This document shows positions 1 to 9,000 of a stretch of DNA of 10,041 bases, in pieces. Made by a program: the position numbers and the translations under genes. This DNA is from Chloromonas sp. AAM2. Lineage: Eukaryota; Chlorophyta; Chlorophyceae; Chlamydomonadales; Chlamydomonadaceae. The DNA is taken from positions 2,037-12,077 of the forward strand of contig QAXH01006566.1 in NCBI GenBank assembly GCA_004335635.1, written 5' to 3'. Within the stretch, counting starts at the first letter, position 1. Each line of letters begins with the position of its first letter. A model generated the notes under the pieces. That model saw only the letters and a program-made list of their open reading frames with translations, was not told the origin of the DNA and did not search any database.

Positions 1-1110
1 TCATCCCAAGGCACCACCTCCTTGACTGGAGCCAGGCCCTTGCTCAGGAACAGGGTGTTGCCCTGTCTGTCAGTCTCGTTCTCAATCACCAGGGAGCGGC
101 AATTGGAATGCTTCTTGCCGCACCACATAGAGGTGGCATCGGTCGTGTTAGTAGTCATGCGGCAGCGACACCAGTCACATGTGAGGCGGTTGCCCGCTCC
201 CCCACTTGTACATACCACCAGCTTCAGTGCTCCTTTTGGCATGCAGGCATCACACTGCACCATCTTCTTGAGAGGTGAGGCAGCCTTCACACGGCCGCCT
301 GGTAATGTGAACATGTCCCCCAAGGCAACCATGGCGCCCTCTCCAGCTAGCATCGTCATCAGGTTACGCAGCGGCATGTCATATGCAACCACCTGCTTAC
401 AAACCGCGCACAATGGGTCTGATGAGCTTGCAGCAGCCCCAGGCTGTGAGGGGCCGGTTGAGGGTTCACCAGGTGCGACATCAATGTTTGCTATTCTCTT
501 CAGCTTGCGCAGCTCCTCTGCCATCATGGCCTGCTGTCTTTGATACTCCTGCATGCGCTGCAGGGTCACGTCCCATGCATCAAACTTGCCTTTCAACTCT
601 GCAATCCCACCTTCGATCTTGTTCAGCCGTGCTTGACAAATGCTGAGCAGTTCTTCGCATCTGCTCAGGCGCATTTGGGTAGCCTCACTCAAAGGTTGGG
701 AGCCGCTTGCAGCATCAGCACCAGCAGAGGCTTCAGCAGCAGGTGTGCCTGTGTTTGCGCGTTTGGGAAGGGGTGCTTGGCCAAACGTTGGCGCTGGCCG
801 CATAGACTTCCGCATGGACCTGCGGTCTTCCCCAGGCACAGTTGTTGTGCGATGTGCCCAGTCCAGGTGAAGCCTGGACTCATGGTGAATGCTAGCCTCG
901 TCGTGGAGCCCAACCGCACGGAGGCTGACTTGTTCAGGGTCATCCCAGATGCCATTGTCTTGATAGTACCTGAGCAACACCACTGAGGTGCTCACATTGC
1001 TGCTGACAACCTGCTGGACACTGCAAGGGTAGACATACAGGCTCCCGTCCTCACTGTGCCACACAAGCCAGATGGCTGAACCCACAGTGGCCATGGTGGT
1101 TGTTGCATTG
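1..1110 (-). CDS. Exon 2 of the SET-like gene: Tudor-like, coiled coil, Cys-rich region (open at window edge)
   Basis: The frame is open for 369 codons with no stop up to the left edge. In order it encodes a Tudor-like segment (about 911-1082), a low-complexity Ala/Ser/Pro linker (about 700-840), a long amphipathic helix with leucine heptads (about 489-674; LNKIEGGIAELKGKF is typical), a second Pro/Ser linker (about 420-480), and Cys clusters CAVC (399-410), CDAC (243-254) and CDWCRC (162-179). The spacing suggests one or two treble-clef or RING-like zinc sites, but I cannot assign a named finger. The apparent plus-strand reading frames across the same stretch are antisense shadows. Confidence 0.7.
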
Positions 1111-2398
1111 CTGGGGCATGAAGCAGTGGGAAGGCAACCAAATTTACAGGAAAAGGAAGGCGCGATTCAGCTGCTGGCAGCTACACCCAGCAAGGGTGTA
1201 CGGGCCCCAAGGGCGGGACCTCTGCCAGTGACAGCTTCTGCAGGTAACCGCCAGGGCTCCAGCGGTGCAGGTTGACATAGAGCTGTAACGCATCTTGTCG
1301 TGGCAAAGCCTCGATAGGGACACGCATGCACTTGCCTTGCGAGCCCACACTCATGTGCAGCATCCCTGTGGCTGGCTCATACAAGAGGTTGGGCACTACG
1401 CCCTCCACCGCATCATCCTCACCCTCAGTCACACAGTAAATGCACTTCAGAGGAGCGTTTGCCCAAGCCAGTGCCGTCACCGGCAGCTCCTGCTGCCGAG
1501 CAGCAATGATGGAGGTGTACGCACCCCATACCCTGAGTGCCTGAAGATGCATCGCTGGCACCGGGCGCCCCCTGCCATCTGCGTATTCATGGAGCAGCCG
1601 CTGTGTACACACACATTGTTGGAGCCGGCCTGAACTGTTGTTGGACATCACATCAGCAAACAGTGTCCAGCCGGCTGTTGCTGCATTGGCACCCGGAGCA
1701 TAGCTCAGGCGCAGCACATCACCGTGTCGCAGCTCCTGGCAAGCACACAGCAGCATGAATGCTCGCTGCGGATGTGAGATGGCACAGCAGTTGTGTGTCT
1801 CGCCCTCTGAAGGAGCATTTATCAAACTGGCAATCGTTGTGCTTTTAGAGCAGTCCAACACGCTGCGTAGGCCCTTGGGGAACATGCCCATGTCAGAGTC
1901 AGACCGCATGTCCCAGTTGAACCAGCTGTCTACTGTCTGGCTGCCTGGTGGGTACACGACGCCGGTGATCAGGCCCAGCACATCGCCAGGTTGCACCAGG
2001 ACACTGTCTGGATCCAGCTGGTTAGCGCCAGTAGCCCTTTCAATCCTGACTCCGTGCCCCTTGCCATTGCCTGTTTCATACACCACCAGATTCACCTTTG
2101 CCTTGATTGTTGGGGAACTGCAACCTGCAGTCCTGAACTCGTACACACGGTCACGGATTACATTGGGCCCCCTGTACATGCTGTGGTACACGTGGTCAAA
2201 CATGGCAACTGTCATGGTGGAAATGGTCCCGCCCGCACCCAAGTGGCAACTGCATCTGCATGAGCACCCAATGATTGAGGTTTCCTGTTCATGAGACTGC
2301 ATTTGGGCAGGTGCCAGGCGGCCCAGTGTGTGCTTAACAGAAGCTAGGTTTACCTTGACAGGACGGATGGGGGCATGCATGGAACCAAATTTTTGCAT
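1..2398 (-). CDS. SET-domain-like protein with Tudor-like, coiled-coil and Cys-rich parts (3' end outside window)
   Basis: Two exons, 1185-2398 and 1110 to beyond 1, give at least 774 residues; the C-terminus is missing. Residues about 108-236 read as a SET domain: GKGHGVR (112-118), a run on to VLDCSKST, LINAPSEGETHNC (192-204) in the place of the usual RFINHSCxPN, then a hydrophobic strand, RHGD and LSYAPG, matching the GEEL-DYG end of SET domains. SET proteins usually methylate lysine using S-adenosylmethionine, often on histones. The substrate motif here is degenerate, so activity is uncertain. Residues about 415-472 resemble a Tudor-type barrel (WLVWHSEDGSLYVYP, then VVLLRYYQDNG). Residues about 551-612 form a heptad-rich coiled coil. 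Cys pairs lie near 639/642, 691/694 and 716/719. The start ATG at 2398 is the first in frame after an upstream stop at 2414-2416; an extra upstream exon cannot be excluded. Family call fairly firm, function inferred. Confidence 0.72.
1111..1184 (-). other. Intron of the SET-like gene (74 bases)
   Basis: The donor is GT|GTAGCT at 1184 and the acceptor is a pyrimidine-rich tract ending ATGCCCCAG at 1111. It is a phase 2 intron: GT plus C makes a valine codon. The neighbouring donor GTGTAG at 1186 looks good on its own, but it leaves the downstream exon out of frame. AG at 1111-1112 is the only AG between the downstream frame's last stop (1167-1169) and the exon body. Confidence 0.7.
1185..2398 (-). 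CDS. Exon 1 of the SET-like gene
   Basis: This exon carries 404 whole codons plus two bases (GT) of codon 405. It holds the SET-like domain and, before it, a Cys-rich stretch (CSCRCSC, residues 45-51) of unknown role. After the SET part come about 165 residues (237-404) I do not recognise, with the segment GVVPNLLYEPATGMLHMSVG looking like beta strands. Left unspliced, the frame stops at 1181-1183, which would truncate the protein at 405 residues; the splice to 1110 avoids this and extends the open frame by 369 codons to the window edge. Confidence 0.75.
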
Positions 2399-2499
2399 GA
2401 AATCCTCACAGCATCACGAGCGGCCTCGGCAACCCTATCAAAGCAGCAGCAGCTGGCAGTTGGGTCCTACAGAGGCACCACAATTTGGAAATTTCGTTG

Positions 2500-2770
2500 G
2501 CTTGGTGCCGCAAGGTGCCCAAAGGTGCGGGGCTTGGCGCTGTCCTGGCGTCGTTTTGGCGTCGCCAGGAGTCCCCGGAGCCCAATGGAGTGGGGGGATA
2601 TCTTGCGGTGCCCAAGACAACGTGCAGAGCAGCACCCTGAAACAGATTGCGGTGCCAACACAGCATCTAGACAGCACCGGGGCGCCCTGGGACACCTTGC
2701 GGTGCCAAGCCAGCGTCAACACGGTGCCATGGGTGCCTGGCCGGCCAATGTTCAAGGTGCCAAGGAGAGT
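2500..2770. repeat. Degenerate GGTGCC-type repeat, about 44-50 base period
   Basis: The motif TTGCGGTGCC(C/A)A recurs at 2603, 2647 and 2697, and related GGTGCC hexamers occur near 2505, 2513, 2729, 2735 and 2756. No reading frame in either direction looks like a protein. It directly abuts the TAGGCA hairpin element, and a related tract (CAAGGTG then CCAAGGAG) precedes the second copy of that element near 9894, so this may be part of the same dispersed repeat. A perfect 8-base inverted repeat with a 12-base loop (2543-2550 and 2563-2570) lies inside it. Confidence 0.55.
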
Positions 2771-2911
2771 AAGGCAAACTAGGCAATTTAGGCAGATTAG
2801 GCAAGCATCCGGAGAAAAGTTCAGGAGGAAGGGAAAAAAGAATGATGACATACAGCAAGTACTTTGGTAACAAAACACATTTTGCTGCCTAACTTGCCTA
2901 ATTTGCCTAGA
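2771..2911. repeat. MITE-like hairpin element with TAGGCA-array arms
   Basis: The left arm (2771-2804) is about four copies of a 9-base unit close to TAGGCAAAT. The right arm (2885-2911) is the reverse complement of about three such units. The arms enclose about 80 bases that are A-rich and purine-rich (AGGAGGAAGG, then CATACAGCAAGTACT). The arms pair with only about five mismatches over 27 bases. Size and symmetry suit a short non-autonomous element or a structured dispersed repeat; no clear target-site duplication is visible. A second copy in the same orientation begins near 9894. Confidence 0.6.
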
Positions 2912-3270
2912 CATCCCAAAAGGGAGGAGTCAGCGAGGGGGTTGGAGGGACAGACTTCCCCGTGTACAGGGACGGCAAGAGCGTGTCATCAACATAAGGA
3001 GTCAGAGATCCGCAAGATGGGGCTTTCCACATGAGGGAGGTGGTGCGGTGCTTTCACTGCTGGCAACAAGGGAGCAGCAGGCACTGTGAGCAAAACCATC
3101 GTACCCTACTGAAGAAGTGTGCAGCCCCCCCTGTTACACACAGACAAGTAGCAGAGCAGAAAACGGGCAGTGGCTGGCTGATGGTGTGCAGTGCGACCTG
3201 GTGAACACTTGAAGTCTCTAGAGGATAGCATAGCACTGGGCCATGAACATGGCTGTTGTATGACATCAAT
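2912..3270. other. Intergenic stretch, nothing recognised
   Basis: I see no gene, RNA or clear repeat here. Short open frames exist on both strands but have no recognisable composition or motif. Confidence 0.4.
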
Positions 3271-3273
3271 GTC

Positions 3274-4000
3274 CTGTGCAGGTCTGTAAGTATGCTGATC
3301 TGCAGGTTTGAACTCATGACACAGCGAGTAGTGGGCACCTCAGCTGCAACGCTATGGTGGCATCAGACCAGCAAACCGGAGCGCGAGCAGAGTTCTGTCG
3401 CCGCTGGAGGCCCAAAGGCGGCTGAAACATGCCTCGTGGCACCAGACCATCCAGCAAACACGTGCCTGAGGAGGTCTGCAGGTCTGATAGTCTGCAGGTC
3501 TGAAGTCACAACACAGCTAACAGTGGACCGGACACCACAACCTCATGTGACGGTGTGCAAGTCTGCTCGCTTGCAGGTTTGGCTCGTAGGGTAAGGGACG
3601 CCAGAATCTCAGCTGCAACACGTTATGATGCCATCAGACCAGCGAACTAGCACACTAGCAAACTCATGTCAATGAGACGTCTATAGCTGGCTGCACAAAA
3701 AACAGCGTGATGGAGAAGGTCTACAAGTCTGCTAATCTACAGTTCCTGACGACACTACAACCTCATGTTGTGGTTTGCAGGAGTTAGGTCATGAAGCAAC
3801 AGTAATAGACAGGGGCACCACTACCGCATGCAAGGGTCTGCAGGTTAGCAAGTCATGCAACATTGAATGGGGACACCATAACCATGATGGCATGGTGGCA
3901 TCAGACTGGCAGACCAGCACACCGACAGACTTCTGTTGATGGGAACCCGCAAGCTGGCTGAAGCAAGTTGTTGTGGCCTCAGCAGCACGTTAGCATACTT
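3274..4000. repeat. Field of degenerate repeats (GTCTGCAGGTCTG / CATCAGACCAGC family)
   Basis: Several motifs recur at irregular spacing. GTCTG(C/T)A-type starts occur at 3282, 3474, 3719 and 3836. CATCAGAC(C/T) occurs at 3361, 3632 and 3899, about 270 bases apart. CTCAGCTGCAAC occurs at 3339 and 3608, and CCTCATGT at 3541 and 3761. The pieces line up as diverged copies with internal insertions and deletions. The motif TCTGCAGGT(C/T)TG also repeats within copies (near 3475-3500). Stops are frequent in all frames, so this is most likely non-coding satellite-like or decayed transposon sequence. Confidence 0.6.
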
Positions 4001-4255
4001 GTGTCAGTTGACTTGAGCATGTTGTCATGGCACCCAAACCCAGCGCAGTCTGTGAATCTGTGACCGGTATGGCAGTTGAGGCCAAGGGTTCTAGTGTGGT
4101 ACAGAGTATTGCTGCTGCAGTGGGGAGGCTGATTGGTAGGAAAGGTTGGTATAGCGATTATGACAAGTCTCCTTGCCCGGTGATGCTGAGCCACTTGGGT
4201 CCACCAGCCCTAATGCCATGCGGGCAGCCCACAGCCACCTGTATGTGATGCAATG

Positions 4256-4291
4256 GCACAGGGCTGCACAAGTGCACAGGGCTGCACAAGT
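4256..4291. repeat. Perfect 18-base tandem duplication
   Basis: GCACAGGGCTGCACAAGT occurs twice back to back (4256-4273 and 4274-4291) with no mismatch. It is a minisatellite-like duplication in intergenic DNA. Confidence 0.9.
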
Positions 4292-4531
4292 GCCGGCCAG
4301 GGTTGTCACATGAACCCTAGGGCTGCCAACTTCCTTAAGTACAACCACAGCAGTCAGCATACCAAGTGTGTGCATGCAGGGCTATTGACTAGGCCAGCAA
4401 CCGCTATGGACTATGCCTGCTGGTGCCTGCTTGTGTATATGTATGGTGCCTGTTGCCACGCACGCCCACCAAGGCATTGACCAAACAGCAGACCAGCATT
4501 CCAAAGCTTACAGCCGGAAGGGCATGCACAC

Positions 4532-4549
4532 TTTGGTTGGACAACCAAA
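4532..4549. repeat. Short perfect inverted repeat (8-base arms)
   Basis: TTTGGTTG, two bases, then CAACCAAA form a perfect small hairpin. On the minus strand it lies just before TGTAA at 4512, so it could sit in the 3' untranslated region of the nuclease gene. No function can be shown. Confidence 0.5.
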
Positions 4550-5052
4550 CCAAAACCAACAGAGAACGGAGCAACTGCCGCAGTCAAGCACAAGCAACAG
4601 CAAGAAGCCCAGCAAGAAGCCAGCCAAAGGTCAGAGCCACTGGGCACTTGGTGCTTAAACACACATGCCCAAGGACTAAAGCTCTGCACCTGGAACGCCA
4701 CTGAACCTTTTTTGACCCAAATACCTGAACCAATGCACCTGGCGTCCTGATTGTCCTTGAATGCCAGCAAACCTGTACAGCCTACAAGGCCCAGACAACG
4801 CACGGCATTGAGGAGACAATGCGTTGATATGTTATGTGAATATCTCAAAGCATAACCAGTGGCCAAAGTGACATCGACCAAGTGATTGTGTGCCGCATAC
4901 TGTTAGCTGGGCAGGTATCCCTCCATACATGGCAATATAAGATCAAACAGAAACTGAAAATTGCATATTGACAAGAGCAGACATGGCTTGGATATGGCAG
5001 AAGCAGAGCTGAACCTCTTGCCATAAAATGGCGGACAGGGTGGCAGGTAACA

Positions 5053-6036
5053 TTACCCCTTCATGTGCACCATTGTTGTGGCACTATCACTGCTGTCTGC
5101 ATCTTCCGCTTCCTCCTCACTAGTGGCATTCTCCTCCTCATCCTCACTGACATGAGCTTCCCCCTGATCTTCACTGATGGCAGTCCGGGTGCCGCTGCTG
5201 CTGCTGATGACGTGTTTGCTGCTCTGTATGTAGCTGTGCAGCACATTCACACCGTCCACATTGGCTATTACACGTACATCCACAAGGTCCAGCCTTGCCT
5301 GCCCACTACTGACCTGCCCCCGGCTGATGCTACCCACAGTGAAGGTCTTGAAGTCTTCCTTGGGCACCACAAAGTACAGAATGTATTTCTTGGCCTCAGG
5401 CAATGCGCACAGGATGCTGGCCAACACTTGACGGTTGATCTCCTTTGTCTGACTGACTGTGATCTGGTACAACTCCACCAGCTCCACTGGGCCAGCTGCC
5501 TGCGGAGGGGTTGGTAGAATGATGCAGTCCACTTCAGGGTAGGACGGGCCAGAAGGCCGGAGCAGGGTCCGGCAGTACCATGCCCCTGGTTTCTGCCAGC
5601 TGTCCTTCAGCTGTTGCGCGTAATTGGTGTTGTCAAAAGTGAACTCGACAGGGCGGCCTGGTTCAATGGTAATGACGCCTGTGGCTGCTTCAGTCTCCTG
5701 CCGCTGCTTGGCTGTGAACTTCTTGGACTTGGCACCAAACCATTTAAGCAGCCGCCGTTCGTCATACTTGGTGTCCCTCGTGCTTAGGTCTGTCTTGGTG
5801 ATGACCTCCAGTATCTGGCCTTTCATGGCTTGCCAACTATCACTGGGGCCGCTCTGCCAAAATGCCTGCAGCGCGGCTGCTCCGTCTGCAGCTGCCCTTT
5901 CCCACACCCGCATAAAAGCTTGCTCTGTAGAGTACTCTGATCTGTACAGCCTGTAGTCTGAAGAGGTTGGAATGAGATGCAGGAGGCGGTGGTACTTCTC
6001 TGCCGCTGCCTCATACACTATGGAGCCTTTCAGCAC
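5053..6036 (-). CDS. Exon 11: nuclease domain and acidic tail
   Basis: It has 327 codons and a stop (TAA) at 5053-5055, entered in phase 0 from the acceptor GTGCTTGCAG (6037). The domain near residues 570-690 of the model shows YPEVDCIILP (Asp589), then VELVELYQITVSQTKEIN (Glu607, Gln610, Lys617), the order expected of the PD-(D/E)XK-like fold in Crinkler/RHS nucleases. A strand-rich part follows (YILYFVVP). The last 40 residues are Ser/Glu/Asp-rich (SEDEEENATSEEEAEDADSS), a likely disordered tail. Confidence 0.82.
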   Translation of the reverse strand: MLKGSIVYEAAAEKYHRLLHLIPTSSDYRLYRSEYSTEQAFMRVWERAAADGAAALQAFWQSGPSDSWQAMKGQILEVITKTDLSTRDTKYDERRLLKWFGAKSKKFTAKQRQETEAATGVITIEPGRPVEFTFDNTNYAQQLKDSWQKPGAWYCRTLLRPSGPSYPEVDCIILPTPPQAAGPVELVELYQITVSQTKEINRQVLASILCALPEAKKYILYFVVPKEDFKTFTVGSISRGQVSSGQARLDLVDVRVIANVDGVNVLHSYIQSSKHVISSSSGTRTAISEDQGEAHVSEDEEENATSEEEAEDADSSDSATTMVHMKG

Positions 6037-9000
6037 CTGCAAGCACAACATACGTCAAGCACTAAGCCACAGAGTTGTAGTGCTTTTGTGTTCTTCACAG
6101 CAGCATACTGTGAGCAGATACCAAGTTTACGTGTGCACCGCATACCACAAGCCACTGTGCTGGCCAACATACAGCCCATGTGCAGTGCTGCCAGTGTACA
6201 GCACATGAACACACCTCGGCAGCATTGCACATTGCAATTGCGTCGTTGAAGTGGCTGAGATCAAGCCGGGCAGCATTTGGACCTGAAACTTGGCTTGGCT
6301 TATTCAGGACAAAGCGTGGCACCCCACTGTAGTAGCGGAAAAGGTTCACCACTCGCGCTTCTGTCAGGTGTGGGTACTTGTCAGCAGTGTACACAAACTG
6401 CAGCCCCAACTTGATCTCCTCCAGACTCCAGCGGGGCATCACCATCTTCGTCACGCCGGGGGAGTTCTGCCACAACTGCAACATAGCACACAATTCAAGC
6501 CTTCAGCAGCAGCACCTTCATAGCTGCACCTAGATATGCCGTGTCAGTGCACAGTGCCCAGGCAGGGAATGAATGAGACCTTGCATGCCTCACCCCAGAC
6601 TGGCGACACACTAAGCAGTCACTTGTTGGTAACACCTTCATAACAGCTCAGGGAGCTAAGCAGCTTTGAGACATGACTTGAGCACACACCTTGTACCGTT
6701 CAAGGTTTGGAGATGACACCACCAAGATGTTCTTGCTCCAGTTCATGAGCAGAGAGTCAGGCTCCATGCCATCATACACCCACCTGCACCCCACAGCACA
6801 CATTGAGAAACAATGTGCAACACAGGAGAACGAGCGGCTGATTGACCACATGGAAGCAAATCGATGCCAGAAGACCGTCTCTTCTGTCATTGGTTATGTG
6901 ACTTGAACGGTTGCAACATGACCAGCACAGGAGCAAGTAGTAAAGTGCAGGCAAGAGAGAGGGTGTGGTGCAAGCATGCTATTACAAGCAAAGGAGTAAA
7001 TCTGTGCAGTTCAAAAGATGTTTGGTGTACTGAGAGAAACCAGGGAACATCAGGCAGGCAGCACATGACATCTCACCAGGTGTTGGTATCCGAGCGCAGG
7101 TCGTCAAAGGCGTTGTGGTCGCCAACCAGAACCTTGCCATCCTTGAACAGCTGGCTCGAGGCGCCCTTCTCCTTGCGGTAGACAACTGAGAAGCCCAGTA
7201 TGGCCAGGTGGCGTATAAACCACCATGCAAACACTGTCTTCCCAATGCCTGGGGTGCCAATCACTGTGTAGCACATGCATGAACAAGCGGCGGTGGCATG
7301 CAACGTGCTATGTGTTCTGTGCTTGCTCAGCTTGTTCTGTCTTGCTAGCAGGTGTAATATCACACCCTTCAACAAATGCAGACACACACACTCACCACAA
7401 CACCTACCACGCCACAAGTAAGCACACACGCTGCATACCTCATATAACATAAAGGCATAAACTGTGATACACATCACCACACAGGGCGATCACTGCACTG
7501 CTCACTCACCCAGGCACCTGCCATGTCGTTTGATCAGTTCCCGGAACTCCTTCCAACACTTGCGCACAAGCAATGAGGGAAATCTGCCCTCACCCTGCTC
7601 CGCAGGTGAAACTACGTCAGGGAAGACTGTGTCCTTCATCACCCGCAGCACAGCAGGGCCAGCCTCATCTCCTTCATCTATCAGCTCCTCCTTGGCGTCA
7701 CACAACGCTTGGAAAAAGGCTGTGATTGATGCATCTTCTGCAAATAAGCATATGCATATACCAGGTAAGACAACATGGGCATTAGTGAATGGTTGGTGCA
7801 CAATGGATGCATACCCAGGCCCTTGCAACAGGGAGTGGAGCATGTTGTTTGGCATAGCTGCAGTTATAAAAGGAGCTGCCAACACAACAAACAGCGTGGA
7901 CATGCTGTGCTGCTAAGCATGATGCTGCAGCAGAACCATATCAAATCCCAGCAGGGCACAATCAGACCCAAAGAATTTCAAACACAAAGGGTTAACAATG
8001 CATGCAGTTCCACACACACGCCACGGCTGACAGTACAAGGCATGCACAATACCCTGCAGATGGCCTGGTATCAAACTCCTTTGCCATGCCAGGGCCGACC
8101 TACAGACAGGCATGTGGTTGCAAGAACAGGCAGCTGCAGCACCACTGAGTACCTTACCTTTTGCAGCGGCCAGTTTAGGGGCCTGTGCAAGTCCTGCACA
8201 ACATCAGGAGGGCACCATCACCCTGAACACCATGAACAGCGTGGACATGCCTACACTCACATGCATGCAACGGCCTGTGCAGGATGCTGCTGCCAATGCA
8301 GTTACCTGCCAATGCAAACACATGCTGGGCCACCCAGGTGTGCCCACACCGCCTTGGCACATGCAAGTGTGCCCATGTAAAACTCCAACATGCCGCTGCC
8401 AGAGTTGCTCAACGTCTCCTACCTTGGTGGAACCAACATGGAGTTGAATGGCATATGCATGCCGTTAGAGCTATGCATGCCGTTAGAGCTATGTGGAGGC
8501 TTGGCTGCACGAGCACAGTGCAAGCACGGCCATCAACCCACCTTGTGCCTGCTGCATCAGCAGCCCCTTATTCTGCTCTAGCGCTGCGAGGCGCTGTTGC
8601 ACCGCTGTCCATGCAGGTGTGCCCCGTTCTAAGTGCACCAAGTCCTCCTTGCACCCCAATATCTCCTGCCGCAGTACTGCCATCTCTTCATTTGGGTTTG
8701 TCCCACCTGTGAACACAAGCAGAAACAGAGCAAGCCCTGAACACAACTGACTCAAGCAACAAGCTTGGCCAACCAGCAACACAGCAAAACAAAAGTGCAC
8801 AACAATATCACATTCACAACAATAACCTGCACCATCCCACATCACTCTAACAAAACCAAACCAGGCTCACCTGTCTGTGGGCCAAGGCTCCCAGGAGGCC
8901 TAGGGGCTGGCCTTTGAGCCCCTCTGTGGCACGGACCGATGGGTTTTGGGGCGTGTATGGCCGACACTTGCCTGCAAGCAAAAGACCAGCACACAGTTGA

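Larger units (their letters stand above)
4001..5052. other. Intergenic stretch including the 3' flank of the NTPase-nuclease gene
   Basis: No convincing gene is seen. A minus-strand open frame at 4411-4881 (156 codons, Cys- and Trp-rich) lies downstream of the nuclease gene and reads like translated untranslated-region sequence. A plus-strand frame at 4027-4248 is short and unrecognised. The minus strand has TGTAA at 4508-4512, the usual poly(A) signal of green algae, 540 bases beyond the stop codon; this only matters if the organism is a chlorophyte. Confidence 0.35.

Noticed and set aside
22..986. Several plus-strand open frames over the left edge
   Set aside because: The minus strand is open for 369 codons across the same region, with a coiled coil and paired cysteines; the plus frames are short, overlap one another and show no domain.
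1181..1183. Stop codon ending a 405-residue SET-like protein
   Set aside because: A phase-matched GT-AG intron (1111-1184) removes it and joins a long open exon. It would still be valid if the intron is retained.
2406..2914. Open frames through the GGTGCC and TAGGCA repeats on both strands
   Set aside because: They arise because the 9-base unit is a multiple of three and lacks stops; the translations are simple repeats such as RQIRQ.
4411..4881. Minus-strand 156-codon frame as a gene
   Set aside because: It lies downstream of the nuclease stop codon, has an irregular Cys/Trp-rich composition, and shows no recognisable motif; probably untranslated sequence.
7775..8380. Plus-strand 201-codon frame
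   Set aside because: It covers two introns and the microexon of the minus-strand gene; its His-, Thr- and Cys-rich translation looks like read-through of non-coding sequence.
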